Source of the DNA: Mesorhizobium sp. SOD10
GTDB lineage: Bacteria; Pseudomonadota; Alphaproteobacteria; Rhizobiales; Rhizobiaceae
NCBI GenBank assembly: GCA_000824805.1
Contig: CCNA01000007.1
Location: 62,001 to 126,000 of the forward strand
DNA length: 64,000 nucleotides
Reading direction: 5' to 3'
Under the pieces are notes generated by a model. It was given only the letters and a program-made list of their open reading frames with translations. It was not told the DNA's origin and searched no databases. Position numbers and translations under genes: made by a program. Shown piece after piece: positions 54,081 through 63,131 of the stretch (the first letter of the stretch is position 1; every line of letters starts with the position of its first letter).

Positions 54081-54875
54081 TCACAGAACCTTGCTCAGGA
54101 AGGCCTTGGCGCGGTTGCTCTTGGTGTTGGTGAAGAGTTCCGACGGGCTCCCCTGCTCGACGACCACGCCGCCGTCCATGAAGACGACCATGTCGCCGAC
54201 CTCGCGCGCAAAACCCAGTTCGTGGGTGACCACGATCATGGTCATCCCGTCGGAGGCTAGCTCGCGCATCACGTTGAGGACCTCGCCCACAAGTTCAGGG
54301 TCGAGAGCACTCGTCGGTTCGTCGAACAGCATCAGCTTCGGTTTCATCGCCAGAGCCCTGGCGATCGCGACGCGCTGCTGCTGACCGCCCGACAGTGTCC
54401 TGGGATAGGAAGCCGCCTTCGCGGTGAGGCCGACCTTTGCCAGCAATTCCATCGCCTCGTCGATGGCTTGCTGCTTGTCCAGTCTCTTCACCCCGACCGG
54501 GGCTTCAATGATGTTTTGCAGCACCGTCATGTGCGGAAAGAGATTGAAGCTTTGAAACACCATCCCGATGTCGGCGCGCTGGCGCGCCACTTCGCTCTGC
54601 TTCATCTCATAGAGCTTGCCGGCATGCTGCCGATAGCCGACCAGTTGGCCTCCGACCTGCAGCAGGCCTTTGTCGATGCGCTCGAGATGGTTCATGCAAC
54701 GCAGGAACGTGCTCTTGCCTGACCCCGAAGGCCCCAGGATGCAGGCGACCTTGCCGTACTCGACGATCAGGTCGACACCTTTCAGCACACGCAGGCTGCC
54801 AAACGATTTCTCGACCCCGCGTGCGACGACCGCGAAATGCTGAGCCGGCGGAGAGGGATGACTGGACACCAGCAT
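54081..54875 (-). CDS. Polar amino-acid ABC transporter ATP-binding protein
   Basis: The protein (264 aa) has Walker [11 protein letters not shown]-loop [13 protein letters not shown], signature LSGGQQQR, Walker [14 protein letters not shown] and switch His VTHEL. It is of the GlnQ type and resembles the ATPase at 40157-40987. ATG at 54875 has GAGAG upstream; a TTG at 54884 is possible. The permease gene precedes it with almost no gap. Confidence 0.87.
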   Translation of the reverse strand: MLVSSHPSPPAQHFAVVARGVEKSFGSLRVLKGVDLIVEYGKVACILGPSGSGKSTFLRCMNHLERIDKGLLQVGGQLVGYRQHAGKLYEMKQSEVARQRADIGMVFQSFNLFPHMTVLQNIIEAPVGVKRLDKQQAIDEAMELLAKVGLTAKAASYPRTLSGGQQQRVAIARALAMKPKLMLFDEPTSALDPELVGEVLNVMRELASDGMTMIVVTHELGFAREVGDMVVFMDGGVVVEQGSPSELFTNTKSNRAKAFLSKVL

Positions 54876-54876
54876 C

Positions 54877-55800
54877 TTAGGCAACTCTCGCGTTTTCGGC
54901 CGAACCGTCGGCGCTGTCCTCTGACGCCGCGATGGCGGTCCTGCGGTCGCTCCTGCCGAAATGACGCTCGAGGAAATATTGTCCGATCGAGAGCACCGTC
55001 GTCAGCACGAGGTACCAGATCGAGGCCACAATCAGCAGCGGAATGGTCTGGAAGTTCGCCGAATAGATGAGCTGCGCTGAATACAACAATTCCTGCATTG
55101 CAATGACACTGACCAGGGAGGTCGTCTTGAGCATGCCGATCAGCTGGTTCCCGGTGGGCGGAATGATCACACGCATTGCCTGTGGCAGGATGATGCGCCA
55201 CATGACCCGGAAACTCGACATGCCGAGGGCCTGGGCCGCCTCCCTCTGGCCGACGGGCACCGAGTTAAGACCCGAGCGCACGATCTCGGACATGTAGGCG
55301 CCCTCGTTCAGCCCAAGCCCGAGGAGCGCGGCCACATAGACGGTGATGTACTGGTTGGCGTCGAAGTTGCCGAAACTCGGACCGAACGGAAATCCTATAG
55401 TGATCTGCGGATAGAGCGCTGAAAGATTGAACCAGAAGATGAGTTGGACCAGCAGCGGCGTGCCGCGAAACACCCACAGATATCCGGAAGCAACGCTTGC
55501 GAGCACACGATTCTCGGAAATGCGCATCAGCGCAATGACGGTTCCAAGCACGATGCCGATCGCCATGGCGGCAATGGTGAGCCAGATCGTCATCAGCAAG
55601 CCGGAGATAATGGCGTCGTCCAGCAGGTATTGGAAAACGATGTCCCATTTGAAGCGCGGATTGGTGATCATCGAAACGACCAGCCCGCCCAAGACAACCA
55701 GCAGCGCCGCGGCAGCCAGCCAGCGCCCGTAGTGCCTGAGGGGAACAACGGGCATTTTCTCGATGTCCTGTCCCGCGGACCGGATTGATAGGTCTGTCAC
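54877..55800 (-). CDS. Polar amino-acid ABC transporter permease (single subunit)
   Basis: The protein (307 aa) is a HisM/GlnP-type permease with five to six membrane segments ([39 protein letters not shown]) and the EAA loop [24 protein letters not shown]. The start is GTG at 55800 with AAGGGA upstream; an in-frame ATG further up lacks a ribosome site. Only one permease gene is present here, so a homodimeric channel is likely. The matching binding protein is probably the gene at 58794-59666. Confidence 0.86.
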   Translation of the reverse strand: MTDLSIRSAGQDIEKMPVVPLRHYGRWLAAAALLVVLGGLVVSMITNPRFKWDIVFQYLLDDAIISGLLMTIWLTIAAMAIGIVLGTVIALMRISENRVLASVASGYLWVFRGTPLLVQLIFWFNLSALYPQITIGFPFGPSFGNFDANQYITVYVAALLGLGLNEGAYMSEIVRSGLNSVPVGQREAAQALGMSSFRVMWRIILPQAMRVIIPPTGNQLIGMLKTTSLVSVIAMQELLYSAQLIYSANFQTIPLLIVASIWYLVLTTVLSIGQYFLERHFGRSDRRTAIAASEDSADGSAENARVA

Positions 55801-55844
55801 TGGAATTCCCTTGGGGTCATCCTTGCATTTTGGCCGCAGCAAGA

Positions 55845-55867
55845 GTAATCGATAACCGGTAGCCGCT
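55845..55867. promoter_or_regulatory. GTAATCGATAACCGG motif in divergent promoter (site C)
   Basis: GTAATCGATAACCGGTAGCC is aligned with the motifs at 49653 and 59738. It lies between the minus-strand permease-led operon and the plus-strand FAD-oxidase gene, so it could control both. The match is looser than sites A and B. Confidence 0.5.
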
Positions 55868-55933
55868 TATATAGTGACGCTCGTATCGAAAGCAGTCAAG
55901 GCCCGTGCGGCCGAAAATGACAGGAGATTGAGT

Positions 55934-57163
55934 TTGGCAGCAATGAACCAATGGTCCAACTGGGGCGGCAACCAGACTTTCCAGCCAACGAGAACCGTCA
56001 CGCCGGCGGACGAGGCGGAAGCAGTCTCGCAGATCCGGGTCGCCATTGGGCAGAAACGATCGGTGAGAGTTGCGGGTAGCGGGCACTCGTTCACTCCGAT
56101 CGTGCGAACGGATGGCGTGCTCTTCGACTTCTCGAAACTCAGCGGCGTGGTCTCGGTCGATCAGGCGAGCCGCCGTGCCGAAGTCCTTGCAGGATCGAAG
56201 ATTGCCGCGCTGGGATCCCCACTGTGGGACGAGGGACTTTCGATCGCCAATCAGGGTGACGTCGACGTCCAGTCCATCTCGGGCGCCATCGCCACGGGCA
56301 CCAAGGGATCGGGAAGAGCCTTCGGCTCGATGTCGTCGATGGTCACCGGCCTGAGGATCGTCAACGGCCGGGGCGAGGTCGTGGACATCGATCAGTCCGA
56401 TCCCGAGAAGCTTCGCGCGGCGCAGGTCTCGCTTGGGCTGCTGGGGCCGGTTCTGAGGGTCGGCCTGCAGCTCGTGCCAGCCTATCGGCTGCGCGAGGAA
56501 AACATCATCCTGCCGATGGCCGAGGTATTGCGGCAGTGGGACTTCCTGCTTTCCGAGTATCGCCATTTCTCGTTCTGGTGGATGCCGACCGACCGGTCCT
56601 CGCACATGTACAAGCTTGGCGAGGTCCCGGCGGATCATTGCTTCGTCAAGCTGCTCAGGGAAATTCCCGCCGATGACCCGGAAGTGCCTGTCGGCGAGAT
56701 GAACCGGCGAACGGACCGGGCCTATCGCATCTACCCCGACGGCACGACGGATGCCGAGTTTCACGAGCTCGAATACATGGTCGGCGCGGAGGACGCGCGC
56801 GCCGTGGTCGAGCGGATGCGTGATCTGATGTGGAAGCGTTTCCCCGACGAGATATCGCCGCTTCAGGTCCGCTGGCAGAAGGCCGACGATGCATTCCTGT
56901 CCGCCCAGAGCGGCAGGGACACGACATCGATCTCGGTTTCGGGCGAGATAGGCCGGGACTATTTCCCGTTCCTGCGCGCGGTCGACGAGGCGCTGCAGCC
57001 GTTCTCGGCCCGCCCGCACTGGGGCAAGCTTCACTTTCTCGACCGCAACCGTATCGAAAGTATCTATCCGGACTTCGAGCGGTTCCAGAAGGTGAGAAAG
57101 GAAATGGATCCCGACGATCTGTTCCTCAACCCTCACCTTTCCGATCTCTTTGCTGAGCGATGA
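55934..57163 (+). CDS. FAD-linked oxidase (D-arabinono-lactone/vanillyl-alcohol oxidase-like)
   Basis: The protein (409 aa) has an N-terminal FAD-binding PCMH domain. VTPADEAEAVSQIRVAIG, RVAGSGHSFTP and SISGAIATGTKGSG are the pyrophosphate and covalent-FAD segment. The C-terminal ALO-type domain has FSFWWMP and FSARPHWGKLHFLDR. The family oxidises sugar lactones or alditols. The best start is a TTG at 55934, 7 bases after AGGAG; an ATG lies 9 bases on. Its stop overlaps the start of the next gene (ATGA). It is divergent from the amino-acid importer operon. Confidence 0.83.
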   Translation: MAAMNQWSNWGGNQTFQPTRTVTPADEAEAVSQIRVAIGQKRSVRVAGSGHSFTPIVRTDGVLFDFSKLSGVVSVDQASRRAEVLAGSKIAALGSPLWDEGLSIANQGDVDVQSISGAIATGTKGSGRAFGSMSSMVTGLRIVNGRGEVVDIDQSDPEKLRAAQVSLGLLGPVLRVGLQLVPAYRLREENIILPMAEVLRQWDFLLSEYRHFSFWWMPTDRSSHMYKLGEVPADHCFVKLLREIPADDPEVPVGEMNRRTDRAYRIYPDGTTDAEFHELEYMVGAEDARAVVERMRDLMWKRFPDEISPLQVRWQKADDAFLSAQSGRDTTSISVSGEIGRDYFPFLRAVDEALQPFSARPHWGKLHFLDRNRIESIYPDFERFQKVRKEMDPDDLFLNPHLSDLFAER

Positions 57164-58712
57164 AGGACAGCGACTTTCCTGACCTCGGAAAATCGCTGTT
57201 CGACGTGTTGATCGTCGGCGCCGGCATCAACGGCTGCGCGGCTGCCGAAGAACTCGCAAACCAGGGGTACAGCGTTGCTCTTGTCGACCGTGGCGATCTC
57301 GGAGGGGCGACAACGGCTCGCTCCGGCCGCGTCCTGCATTGCGGCCTGCAGCTGCTGGCGCCGAAGCGATCCGCCTTCGACTATTTGACGGACCCGCTTG
57401 AGCTGGTCACGCGTCTGCGGTCGGCCAGGCGCGCCGTCCGGGATTTCAAAGAGCTCTGCCGCGAGCCGCCGCGCCGGCTTGAGCCCATGACGACTTTCGT
57501 GCCGATCTTACGCGATAGCCCCTACAAGGGATGGCAGGTCGATCTGGGCGCCGGAATCATCGAGGCATTCGGCGGCAGCGACGCAAACATCCAGTACCGT
57601 CGCTGGAGCCCGGCTGAGAGCCGGTCCAATCCGTTCGTTGCGGGCCTTTCAGGTCCCGAGGGGCTCCAGTCGGTAGTCTCGTTCCAGGATTTCCGGTTTT
57701 GCTGGCCGGAGCGGATCGCGATCGATGCTGCACTCGCCGCCGAGCGAAGCGGCGCTGCACTTGCCTCTTTCGCAAGGGTCGATGATCTGTGGCGCGCATC
57801 GGACGGGCTCTGGCACGCCGGACTGACGGAGGTCGGTGACGGCTGCCGGCAGACGCAAGTGTCGGCGCGGATTGTCCTCAATCTTGCCGGCGTGTGGGTG
57901 GACTACGTGATCGCCAGCGCAAAGCCGCAAACGACAGTCTCCAAAAAGGTCGTCGCCGTCAAAGGCGTCTATCTGCTGGTGAGGCTTCCGGAACGGTATC
58001 GCGGGTTGGGATTGGCCGGAACCAACAGCATCGGCGAGCCGATCTGCTGCCTGCCCTGGAACGAGCTCCACTATATCGGCCCCACGGAAACCGGTTTACC
58101 GGCGCCTTCGACGATGTCAGGCCTGAAGAGCAGGACATCGCTTTCCTGCTGGCCGAGATGGGCAAGTTCGCTCCCGGCCTTTCGCTAACCCGAAGCGATG
58201 TTCTGATGGCCTGGGCCGGCGTGCGCCCGATAACCGCCGACCGTCGGTATCCCAAGGGCAAACGGTTGCCGTTCAATGTAGTGCATGACCTTGCCCCGGA
58301 AGGGCTGCCGAACATGCTGGCCCTTAGCTGGGGCATTATCGCGAACCATCGCTCGACGGCTCGTGCTCTGGCCAGGGCGGTATGTTCAAGAATTCGGCCG
58401 TCGAGGCCGGCTAAGCCGCGCCAAGGCGGATACATCGCGCTTCCCGGGACCGGGCGCCGATTGCAGGACGACTATCCAGCCACGGACGACGACGTCAGGT
58501 TCTGCGTCGAGCGCGAGCACGCAAGGGACCTGAACGGCGTGCTGTTCAGCCGGACAGGTCTCGGTTGGACAGGTCGCCTGACGGCCGATGCCGTTCTCGC
58601 CGCCGCACTCGCGATGGCGCCGCTCCTCTCATGGGGCGGAAGTCGGACGCTGGAAGAATGTGACGGGTTCAAAGCAAAGCTCAAAGTCGACCATTGCTAC
58701 GAACTCATGTGA
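57160..58712 (+). pseudogene. GlpD-like FAD-dependent dehydrogenase, frameshifted
   Basis: Across two frames the gene encodes a glycerol-3-phosphate dehydrogenase-like flavoprotein of about 517 residues. The first frame gives the FAD motif DVLIVGAGINGCAAAEELA, GGATTARSGRVLHCGLQL and reaches LHYIGPTETG. At about 58093-58095 one base appears to be missing, and the family continues in the next frame as FTGAFDDVRPEEQDIAFLL, RSDVLMAWAGVRPI and the helical C-terminal domain to 58712. In the first frame a stop occurs about 90 bases later. A single-base sequencing error would restore a normal gene. The ATG overlaps the upstream stop. Confidence 0.75.
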
Positions 58713-58744
58713 GGATTGGCGGCCGGCTTAGCCGCCCGCGCCTC

Positions 58745-58774
58745 AAAAAAATCCCGCCTCGAGGGAGGCGGGAT
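58745..58774 (-). terminator. Rho-independent terminator of the binding-protein gene
   Basis: On the minus strand ATCCCGCCTC, a 4-base loop and GAGGCGGGAT are followed by seven T. It lies 20 bases after the stop of the binding-protein gene. The plus-strand GlpD-like gene, which ends at 58712, has no T-run on its side. Confidence 0.85.
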
Positions 58775-58793
58775 CGCAGTTCAGCGCGGGTTT

Positions 58794-59666
58794 TCAGAAT
58801 CCGTACTTGGGAGGCGTCGAGCCCTCCTTGTAGATGACGGCTTCCTTTGCCGCCCCATAGGAGGTGTCGTTCTTCTCGAGGATTTTCGCGTATTCGCCGC
58901 TGGCGATGAGATGATCGTAGGCGGCCTTGATGGCGGCGAGCAGCTTTTCCGAGTTCTCGTTGCGGGCGACGGCGGTAGCGGTCGGCCCTCCCCCGATCTC
59001 GCCGGAGGCATCGAGGCCGCTATCCATGTGGATTGATTCCTGGGCGCCGCCGCGATTGATCAGCACGCCTTCGACACGGCCGCTGTTGAGCGCGAGCACG
59101 GCATTGCTGATCGACGGGAAGGCGCTCACAGTCGCGGCCTCCGAGCACTTCTTCGATGCCGCGTTCAGCGTCTCCAGCTCGGCGGATCCGGCCATGGCGC
59201 CAACGATATGGCCGCAAATGTCGGTTAGGGCCGTCGGCTTGTAGCCCTTGGCCTTGGTGACGAGGAAGGAGCTGTAGTCCTGCCAGCTGGTGACGAAATC
59301 CGCCACCTTCAGGCGCTCGGCGGTGACATAGAATTCGCCGTAGGAGATGTCATATTTGTTCGCCTGCAGCCCGGTGAGCGCGGCCGCGAAAGGAATGAGG
59401 CTCACTTCGGCCTTGAGGCCGAGCACGTCGGCCACGGCATGCGCGAGGTCCGGATCCATTCCCTTGAGGTCGGCGCCCTCCTTGTAAGCGAGAGGCTTGC
59501 CGACATCCGGCACGGCGATCCGAAGCACACCGGCATCCTGAATGGCTTTTGGCAGGAGAGCGGCGACTGCGTCAACCTTGCCACCTTCGGCATGCGCGGC
59601 CACGACCATCGAAGCGCCGGCCATGGCGGCAATCATGCAAAGGGCATTGCGTCTGTTGAAGATCAT
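58794..59666 (-). CDS. Amino-acid-type ABC transporter substrate-binding protein
   Basis: The protein (290 aa) has a signal peptide (FNRRNALCMIAAMAGASMVVAAHA) and the type II binding fold: GVLRIAVPDVGKPLAYKEG, MDPDLAHAVADVLGLKAEV, YDISYGEFYVTAERLKVADF. GGAGG precedes the ATG at 59666. Its partners are probably the permease and ATPase at 54081-55800, because no other importer parts lie next to it and the two loci share a promoter motif. It has its own terminator. Confidence 0.86.
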   Translation of the reverse strand: MIFNRRNALCMIAAMAGASMVVAAHAEGGKVDAVAALLPKAIQDAGVLRIAVPDVGKPLAYKEGADLKGMDPDLAHAVADVLGLKAEVSLIPFAAALTGLQANKYDISYGEFYVTAERLKVADFVTSWQDYSSFLVTKAKGYKPTALTDICGHIVGAMAGSAELETLNAASKKCSEAATVSAFPSISNAVLALNSGRVEGVLINRGGAQESIHMDSGLDASGEIGGGPTATAVARNENSEKLLAAIKAAYDHLIASGEYAKILEKNDTSYGAAKEAVIYKEGSTPPKYGF

Positions 59667-59737
59667 ACTGTTTCCCTCCGGTTTTCTTTTGTGAGTTAGA
59701 GCGGTCACGACCGCGCGTTGACAATAATGGCTAACGT

Positions 59738-59765
59738 GTAATATATTACCGCTTACCGATTGCTT
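59738..59765 (-). promoter_or_regulatory. Promoter with GTAATATATTAC palindrome (site B)
   Basis: On the minus strand TTGTCA, a 17-base spacer and TAATAT form the promoter of the binding-protein gene. The perfect palindrome GTAATATATTAC (59738-59749) continues as CGCTTACCGATTG, aligned with sites A and C. Confidence 0.62.
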
Positions 59766-59862
59766 TGACAAGTGCGTCCTTCAACGGCAGGCTAAGGCCC
59801 CAGCCGATATGCCTTCAGGGTTATCGATCGAATAAGCCACCTGATTGGGAGTGAGAGCCGGA

Positions 59863-61266
59863 ATGACGAATACCATTTACGATGCCGTTGTTATCGGCGG
59901 CGGCCCGGCAGGGATTGCCGCGGCCTGGGAGCTGCGGGACAGACGCATCCTGGTTCTTGAGAAAACAGACCGCCTGGGCGGGCGTCTCTTTTCAATGAGC
60001 CGCGGCGACTACTGGCTGAACCTTGGCGGCCATCTGTTTCCCGCGGCCGGCTCGCATATGCGCAACATCCTGCATTCCATTGGGCTCAACGTCATTCGCA
60101 TCCCCGGCAACAAATTCGCGATCTACTGGAGCGGAAAAGTCTACAAGCCGAAGGCGGTGGCTGCGCTTCCGCTGACGCTGAAGATGAGTATCCGCGAGCG
60201 CATCTCGCTGGCCGCGATCGGACTTCGCATGCTAAAGGCCGTCAAGGGCTGGCAGCAGGCCATGCAGCCCGTCTATGGCGAGACCAATCAGAGGCGGCGA
60301 GCTCGGGTCGCGCGCTACATGGCGGACATCTCGTTCCGTGACTTCATCGGTCGTCCCCCCAAGCGGGTCGAGGCGCTGTTCCAGTCAGCGGCAAGGCGGG
60401 CCGCGGCCGAAATGGAGGACCAGCACGCCGGGGTCGGGATCTCGCTCTTCGGCGCGGTCTGGGCCGGCAAGGGCGACTCCATGGCGCTCAATCTCAACGG
60501 CGGCTCCGGCCGGTTCGGCGAAGTGATGATGGAAATCCTGGGAGACAGGGTTCACTACAATGCGACGGTCAAATCGGTCGAGAAGGTCGGCGACAAGGTC
60601 TCGATCACTTACGAGATGAACGGCAGCACCCACACGGTTTCGGCTTCGCAGGTGATCGTTGCCGTTCCCGCCTATCAGGCGGCCGAGATCGTGCGCGACA
60701 TTCCGGACAATGTGCGCACGACACTGAAGAACGTGCAGTACGGACCGTTCCCGACGATGGGCATCATAACCGACGAAACCGGGCCGATGCCCTATGACGA
60801 CATCTATGCCATCACCACGCCGGATGCCTCGTTCGACATGTTCTTCAATCACGCCAACCCGCTTCGCACAGGCCCGAGAAAGCCCGGCGGCAGCCTGATG
60901 GTCTATTCCGGCGGCGAGCCAGCGCGGGAGTTGCTGAAGCGTTCCGACGAGGAAATCCGCGATACCTATCTCGCCGACGTCTACAGGATGTTCCCCGAGC
61001 TCAAGGGTCATATCAAGGAAACGATCGTGCAGCGCTGGGTTCCTGGCAATACCTATCGCCCGGCGGGCTTCAATTTCGATGCCATGCTGTCCTATTGCGA
61101 TCGGGACGATGTCGATATCCATTTCGCCGGCGACTACTTTGCCGAAATAGGCAACATGGAAATCGCGACCGGATCGGCCCATGAGGCGGCCCGGCGCGCC
61201 AGGGTCCGGTTGATGGACAAGGAAAAGAACTCCGCCAAGCTGAAGGTCGTTGGCGGCTCCAGATGA
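59863..61266 (+). CDS. FAD-dependent amine-oxidase/PPO-like oxidoreductase (paralogue)
   Basis: The protein (467 aa) has DAVVIGGGPAGIAAAWEL, VLEKTDRLGGRLF, WLNLGGHLFPAAGSH, FFNHANPLRTG and the C-terminal FAGDYFAEIGNMEIATGSAHEAARR. These match segment by segment the product of 34566-35999, so the two are paralogues. The start is the ATG at 59863; a TTG lies 18 bases upstream. Its stop overlaps the Gfo/Idh/MocA start (ATGA). It is divergent from the binding-protein gene, so import and oxidation of the same compound are likely. The substrate is unknown. Confidence 0.83.
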   Translation: MTNTIYDAVVIGGGPAGIAAAWELRDRRILVLEKTDRLGGRLFSMSRGDYWLNLGGHLFPAAGSHMRNILHSIGLNVIRIPGNKFAIYWSGKVYKPKAVAALPLTLKMSIRERISLAAIGLRMLKAVKGWQQAMQPVYGETNQRRRARVARYMADISFRDFIGRPPKRVEALFQSAARRAAAEMEDQHAGVGISLFGAVWAGKGDSMALNLNGGSGRFGEVMMEILGDRVHYNATVKSVEKVGDKVSITYEMNGSTHTVSASQVIVAVPAYQAAEIVRDIPDNVRTTLKNVQYGPFPTMGIITDETGPMPYDDIYAITTPDASFDMFFNHANPLRTGPRKPGGSLMVYSGGEPARELLKRSDEEIRDTYLADVYRMFPELKGHIKETIVQRWVPGNTYRPAGFNFDAMLSYCDRDDVDIHFAGDYFAEIGNMEIATGSAHEAARRARVRLMDKEKNSAKLKVVGGSR

Positions 61267-62324
61267 ACAGCCCGACAATTCGGTTTGGACTGATTGGCGC
61301 GGGCGTCGCCTCAGAAACGCATGCCCGTGAGCTCAGACGGGTGTCTGGTGCATCCCTGGAAGCGGTTTTCGCCAGGGATGCCGCAAAAGCGAAAGCGTTC
61401 GGGGCCGCCTTTTCACTCCAGAAATGCTATTCCGACATTTCAGCGCTCCTTGCGGACAAGGACATCGACGTCGTCATCATCACGACCCCGAACGGCCTGC
61501 ATCTCGACTATGCCGTTGCTGCTGCCAGGGCGGGCAAGCATGTCGTCGTCGAAAAACCGCTGGAAATAACCGAAGATCGCGCGTCGAGGATCATCGATGC
61601 CTGCCGTAGCGCCGGCGCGCATCTGTTCGTCATTTACCAGCGGCGCTACTCCGCCGCCGCGCGCCAGGCGCTGGCGGACATCCGCGAGGGCAGGCTCGGT
61701 CGCATCGTCCTGGTCAACATCGTCGACAATCAGTATCGATCGCCCGCCCACTATCAGAAAGACGCATGGCGCGGCACGTGGGACATCGAAGGTGGCGGCT
61801 GCGTCATGACCCAGTCGACGCATCTCATCGATCTCGCGCAATATCTGGTTGGACCGATAAGGTCGGTGTTCGCGCGAACCAGAACGGCATACCACGAGAT
61901 CGAGACGGAAGACGTGGCGGTCGCCGTCTTCGAATTCGCCTGCGGCGCGATCGGCACCTTCTCCTCGTCGACCGCCGCCTTTCCGGGACAGCGTCACCTC
62001 GTGACCATTTCCGGGACGGAGGGCTCCATCATCATCAATGGTGAGCACGACGAGATCGTCTTCCGGAAAACCAGAGGCGACGCGACAGCGTCGGGCATTC
62101 CGCAATCCTTCAGTTTCGCGGATCCTAGCGATCCCCGTGACTATCCGACCGACGGTCAGCGTGCTCAATTGCAGGCGATCGTGAGCTCGCTGCGCGCACA
62201 GAATGCGCCAGCGATCGATGACGTGGACGCCCTCATAGCCGTGCGCGTGATCGACGCGATCTACCGGTCATCTGCGGAAGGACGGCCTGCCGAGGTTCAC
62301 CATTCGCGGGATGCCCGGGCATAG
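61263..62324 (+). CDS. Gfo/Idh/MocA-family oxidoreductase
   Basis: The protein (353 aa) has an N-terminal NAD(P)-binding domain (RFGLIGAGVASETHARELR) and the EKP motif in VVVEKPLEIT, which carries the catalytic Lys. The C-terminal domain includes GGGCVMTQSTHLIDLAQYL, a typical substrate-site segment. Members oxidise or reduce sugars, inositols and amino-sugar or opine-like compounds. It is translationally coupled to the FAD-enzyme gene. The substrate cannot be fixed from the sequence. Confidence 0.87.
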   Translation: MNSPTIRFGLIGAGVASETHARELRRVSGASLEAVFARDAAKAKAFGAAFSLQKCYSDISALLADKDIDVVIITTPNGLHLDYAVAAARAGKHVVVEKPLEITEDRASRIIDACRSAGAHLFVIYQRRYSAAARQALADIREGRLGRIVLVNIVDNQYRSPAHYQKDAWRGTWDIEGGGCVMTQSTHLIDLAQYLVGPIRSVFARTRTAYHEIETEDVAVAVFEFACGAIGTFSSSTAAFPGQRHLVTISGTEGSIIINGEHDEIVFRKTRGDATASGIPQSFSFADPSDPRDYPTDGQRAQLQAIVSSLRAQNAPAIDDVDALIAVRVIDAIYRSSAEGRPAEVHHSRDARA

Positions 62325-62406
62325 CGTTTTCGGCATGGAATGGCGTCCCAGCCGCGCATATTGAATTTTCTCTTTGTCAATGCGAGAATCGACGATAGAT
62401 CGCACG

Positions 62407-62425
62407 TTATCGGTGATCGCTTGTC
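62407..62425. promoter_or_regulatory. Partial regulatory motif before gntR (site D)
   Basis: TTATCGGTGATCGCTTGTC matches the right half of sites A and B (TTACCGCTTACCGATTG) base by base with mostly transition differences. The left GTAAT half is missing. It lies 14 bases before the gntR ATG, within the leader, and would fit autoregulation. Confidence 0.4.
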
Positions 62426-62438
62426 GGCTGAGGAATGA

Positions 62439-63083
62439 ATGGACAATCGCTTGCAACATACCAACCTGAGGGATCAAGCCCTCGAGGTTTTGAAACTGCG
62501 GTTGATTTCGGGCGATCTGGCACCCGGACAGATATATTCCGCGGCATCTTTGGCTGCAGAACTAGGCGTCTCGAACAGCCCGGTGCGCGAAGCAATGCTG
62601 ACGCTCGTCAATCAAGGTTTGATGGAGGCGGTCAAGAATCGCGGCTTCCGTATTGTGCCGCTAAGCGAGAAAGAGCGGCGAAACATCTACGACCTTCGCC
62701 TTCTTATCGAAATACCCTCTATGGCACGACTTGCCTCCATGAAAGAGAAGGTTGCGGCCCGCAGGCAAGAATTTTCCAAGATCGCTTCCGATATGGTTGA
62801 CTGCGCCAAGAAGGGAGATATCGTCGGCTATCTGGATGCCGATCGTCGTTTTCATATCGGGCTGCTCGATATCCTGGAGAACGACCACCTGACAGCCATC
62901 GTGGAAAACCTGCGCGACCAGTCGCGGCAGTATGGCCTCAAGGCGCTTTCCGAGAGCGGCGCCTTGGTGAAATCGGCCGAGGAACATCAGCCGATCCTCG
63001 ATGCGCTGATTGCCGGCGACCGCAAGCTCACCACCAAATTGATGACCGACCATCTAAGCCACCATGTTACCGACTGGGCCTGA
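62439..63083 (+). CDS. GntR-family regulator, FCD type
   Basis: The protein (214 aa) has an N-terminal winged helix (QALEVLKLRLISGDLAPGQIYS, ELGVSNSPVREAMLTLVNQGL) and an all-helical FCD effector domain. ERRNIYDLRLLIEIPSM opens it, DRRFHIGLLDI carries Asp/His metal ligands, and the late segments EEHQPILDALIAGD and MTDHLSHHV carry the other histidines. FCD regulators bind organic acids or amino acids and usually repress. GAGGA precedes the ATG. The shared promoter motif (sites A-D) makes it the best candidate regulator of regions 42-64 kb. Confidence 0.87.
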   Translation: MDNRLQHTNLRDQALEVLKLRLISGDLAPGQIYSAASLAAELGVSNSPVREAMLTLVNQGLMEAVKNRGFRIVPLSEKERRNIYDLRLLIEIPSMARLASMKEKVAARRQEFSKIASDMVDCAKKGDIVGYLDADRRFHIGLLDILENDHLTAIVENLRDQSRQYGLKALSESGALVKSAEEHQPILDALIAGDRKLTTKLMTDHLSHHVTDWA

Positions 63084-63096
63084 TTTCGCGTGCAGG

Positions 63097-63121
63097 AAAA
63101 AGGGGCGCCGCGAGGGCGCCC
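63097..63121 (-). terminator. Terminator after the DapA-like gene
   Basis: On the minus strand GGGCGCC, a short loop and GGCGCCC are followed by five T. It lies just after the stop of the minus-strand DapA-like gene (63132). The convergent gntR gene ends at 63083 and could use the stem as well. Confidence 0.7.
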
Positions 63122-63131
63122 TCCCTCCAGT

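Noticed and set aside
55817..57136. A 439-codon minus-strand open frame
   Set aside because: It is antisense to the FAD-linked oxidase gene, whose motifs, start and coupled stop are clear. Its own translation has no family features.
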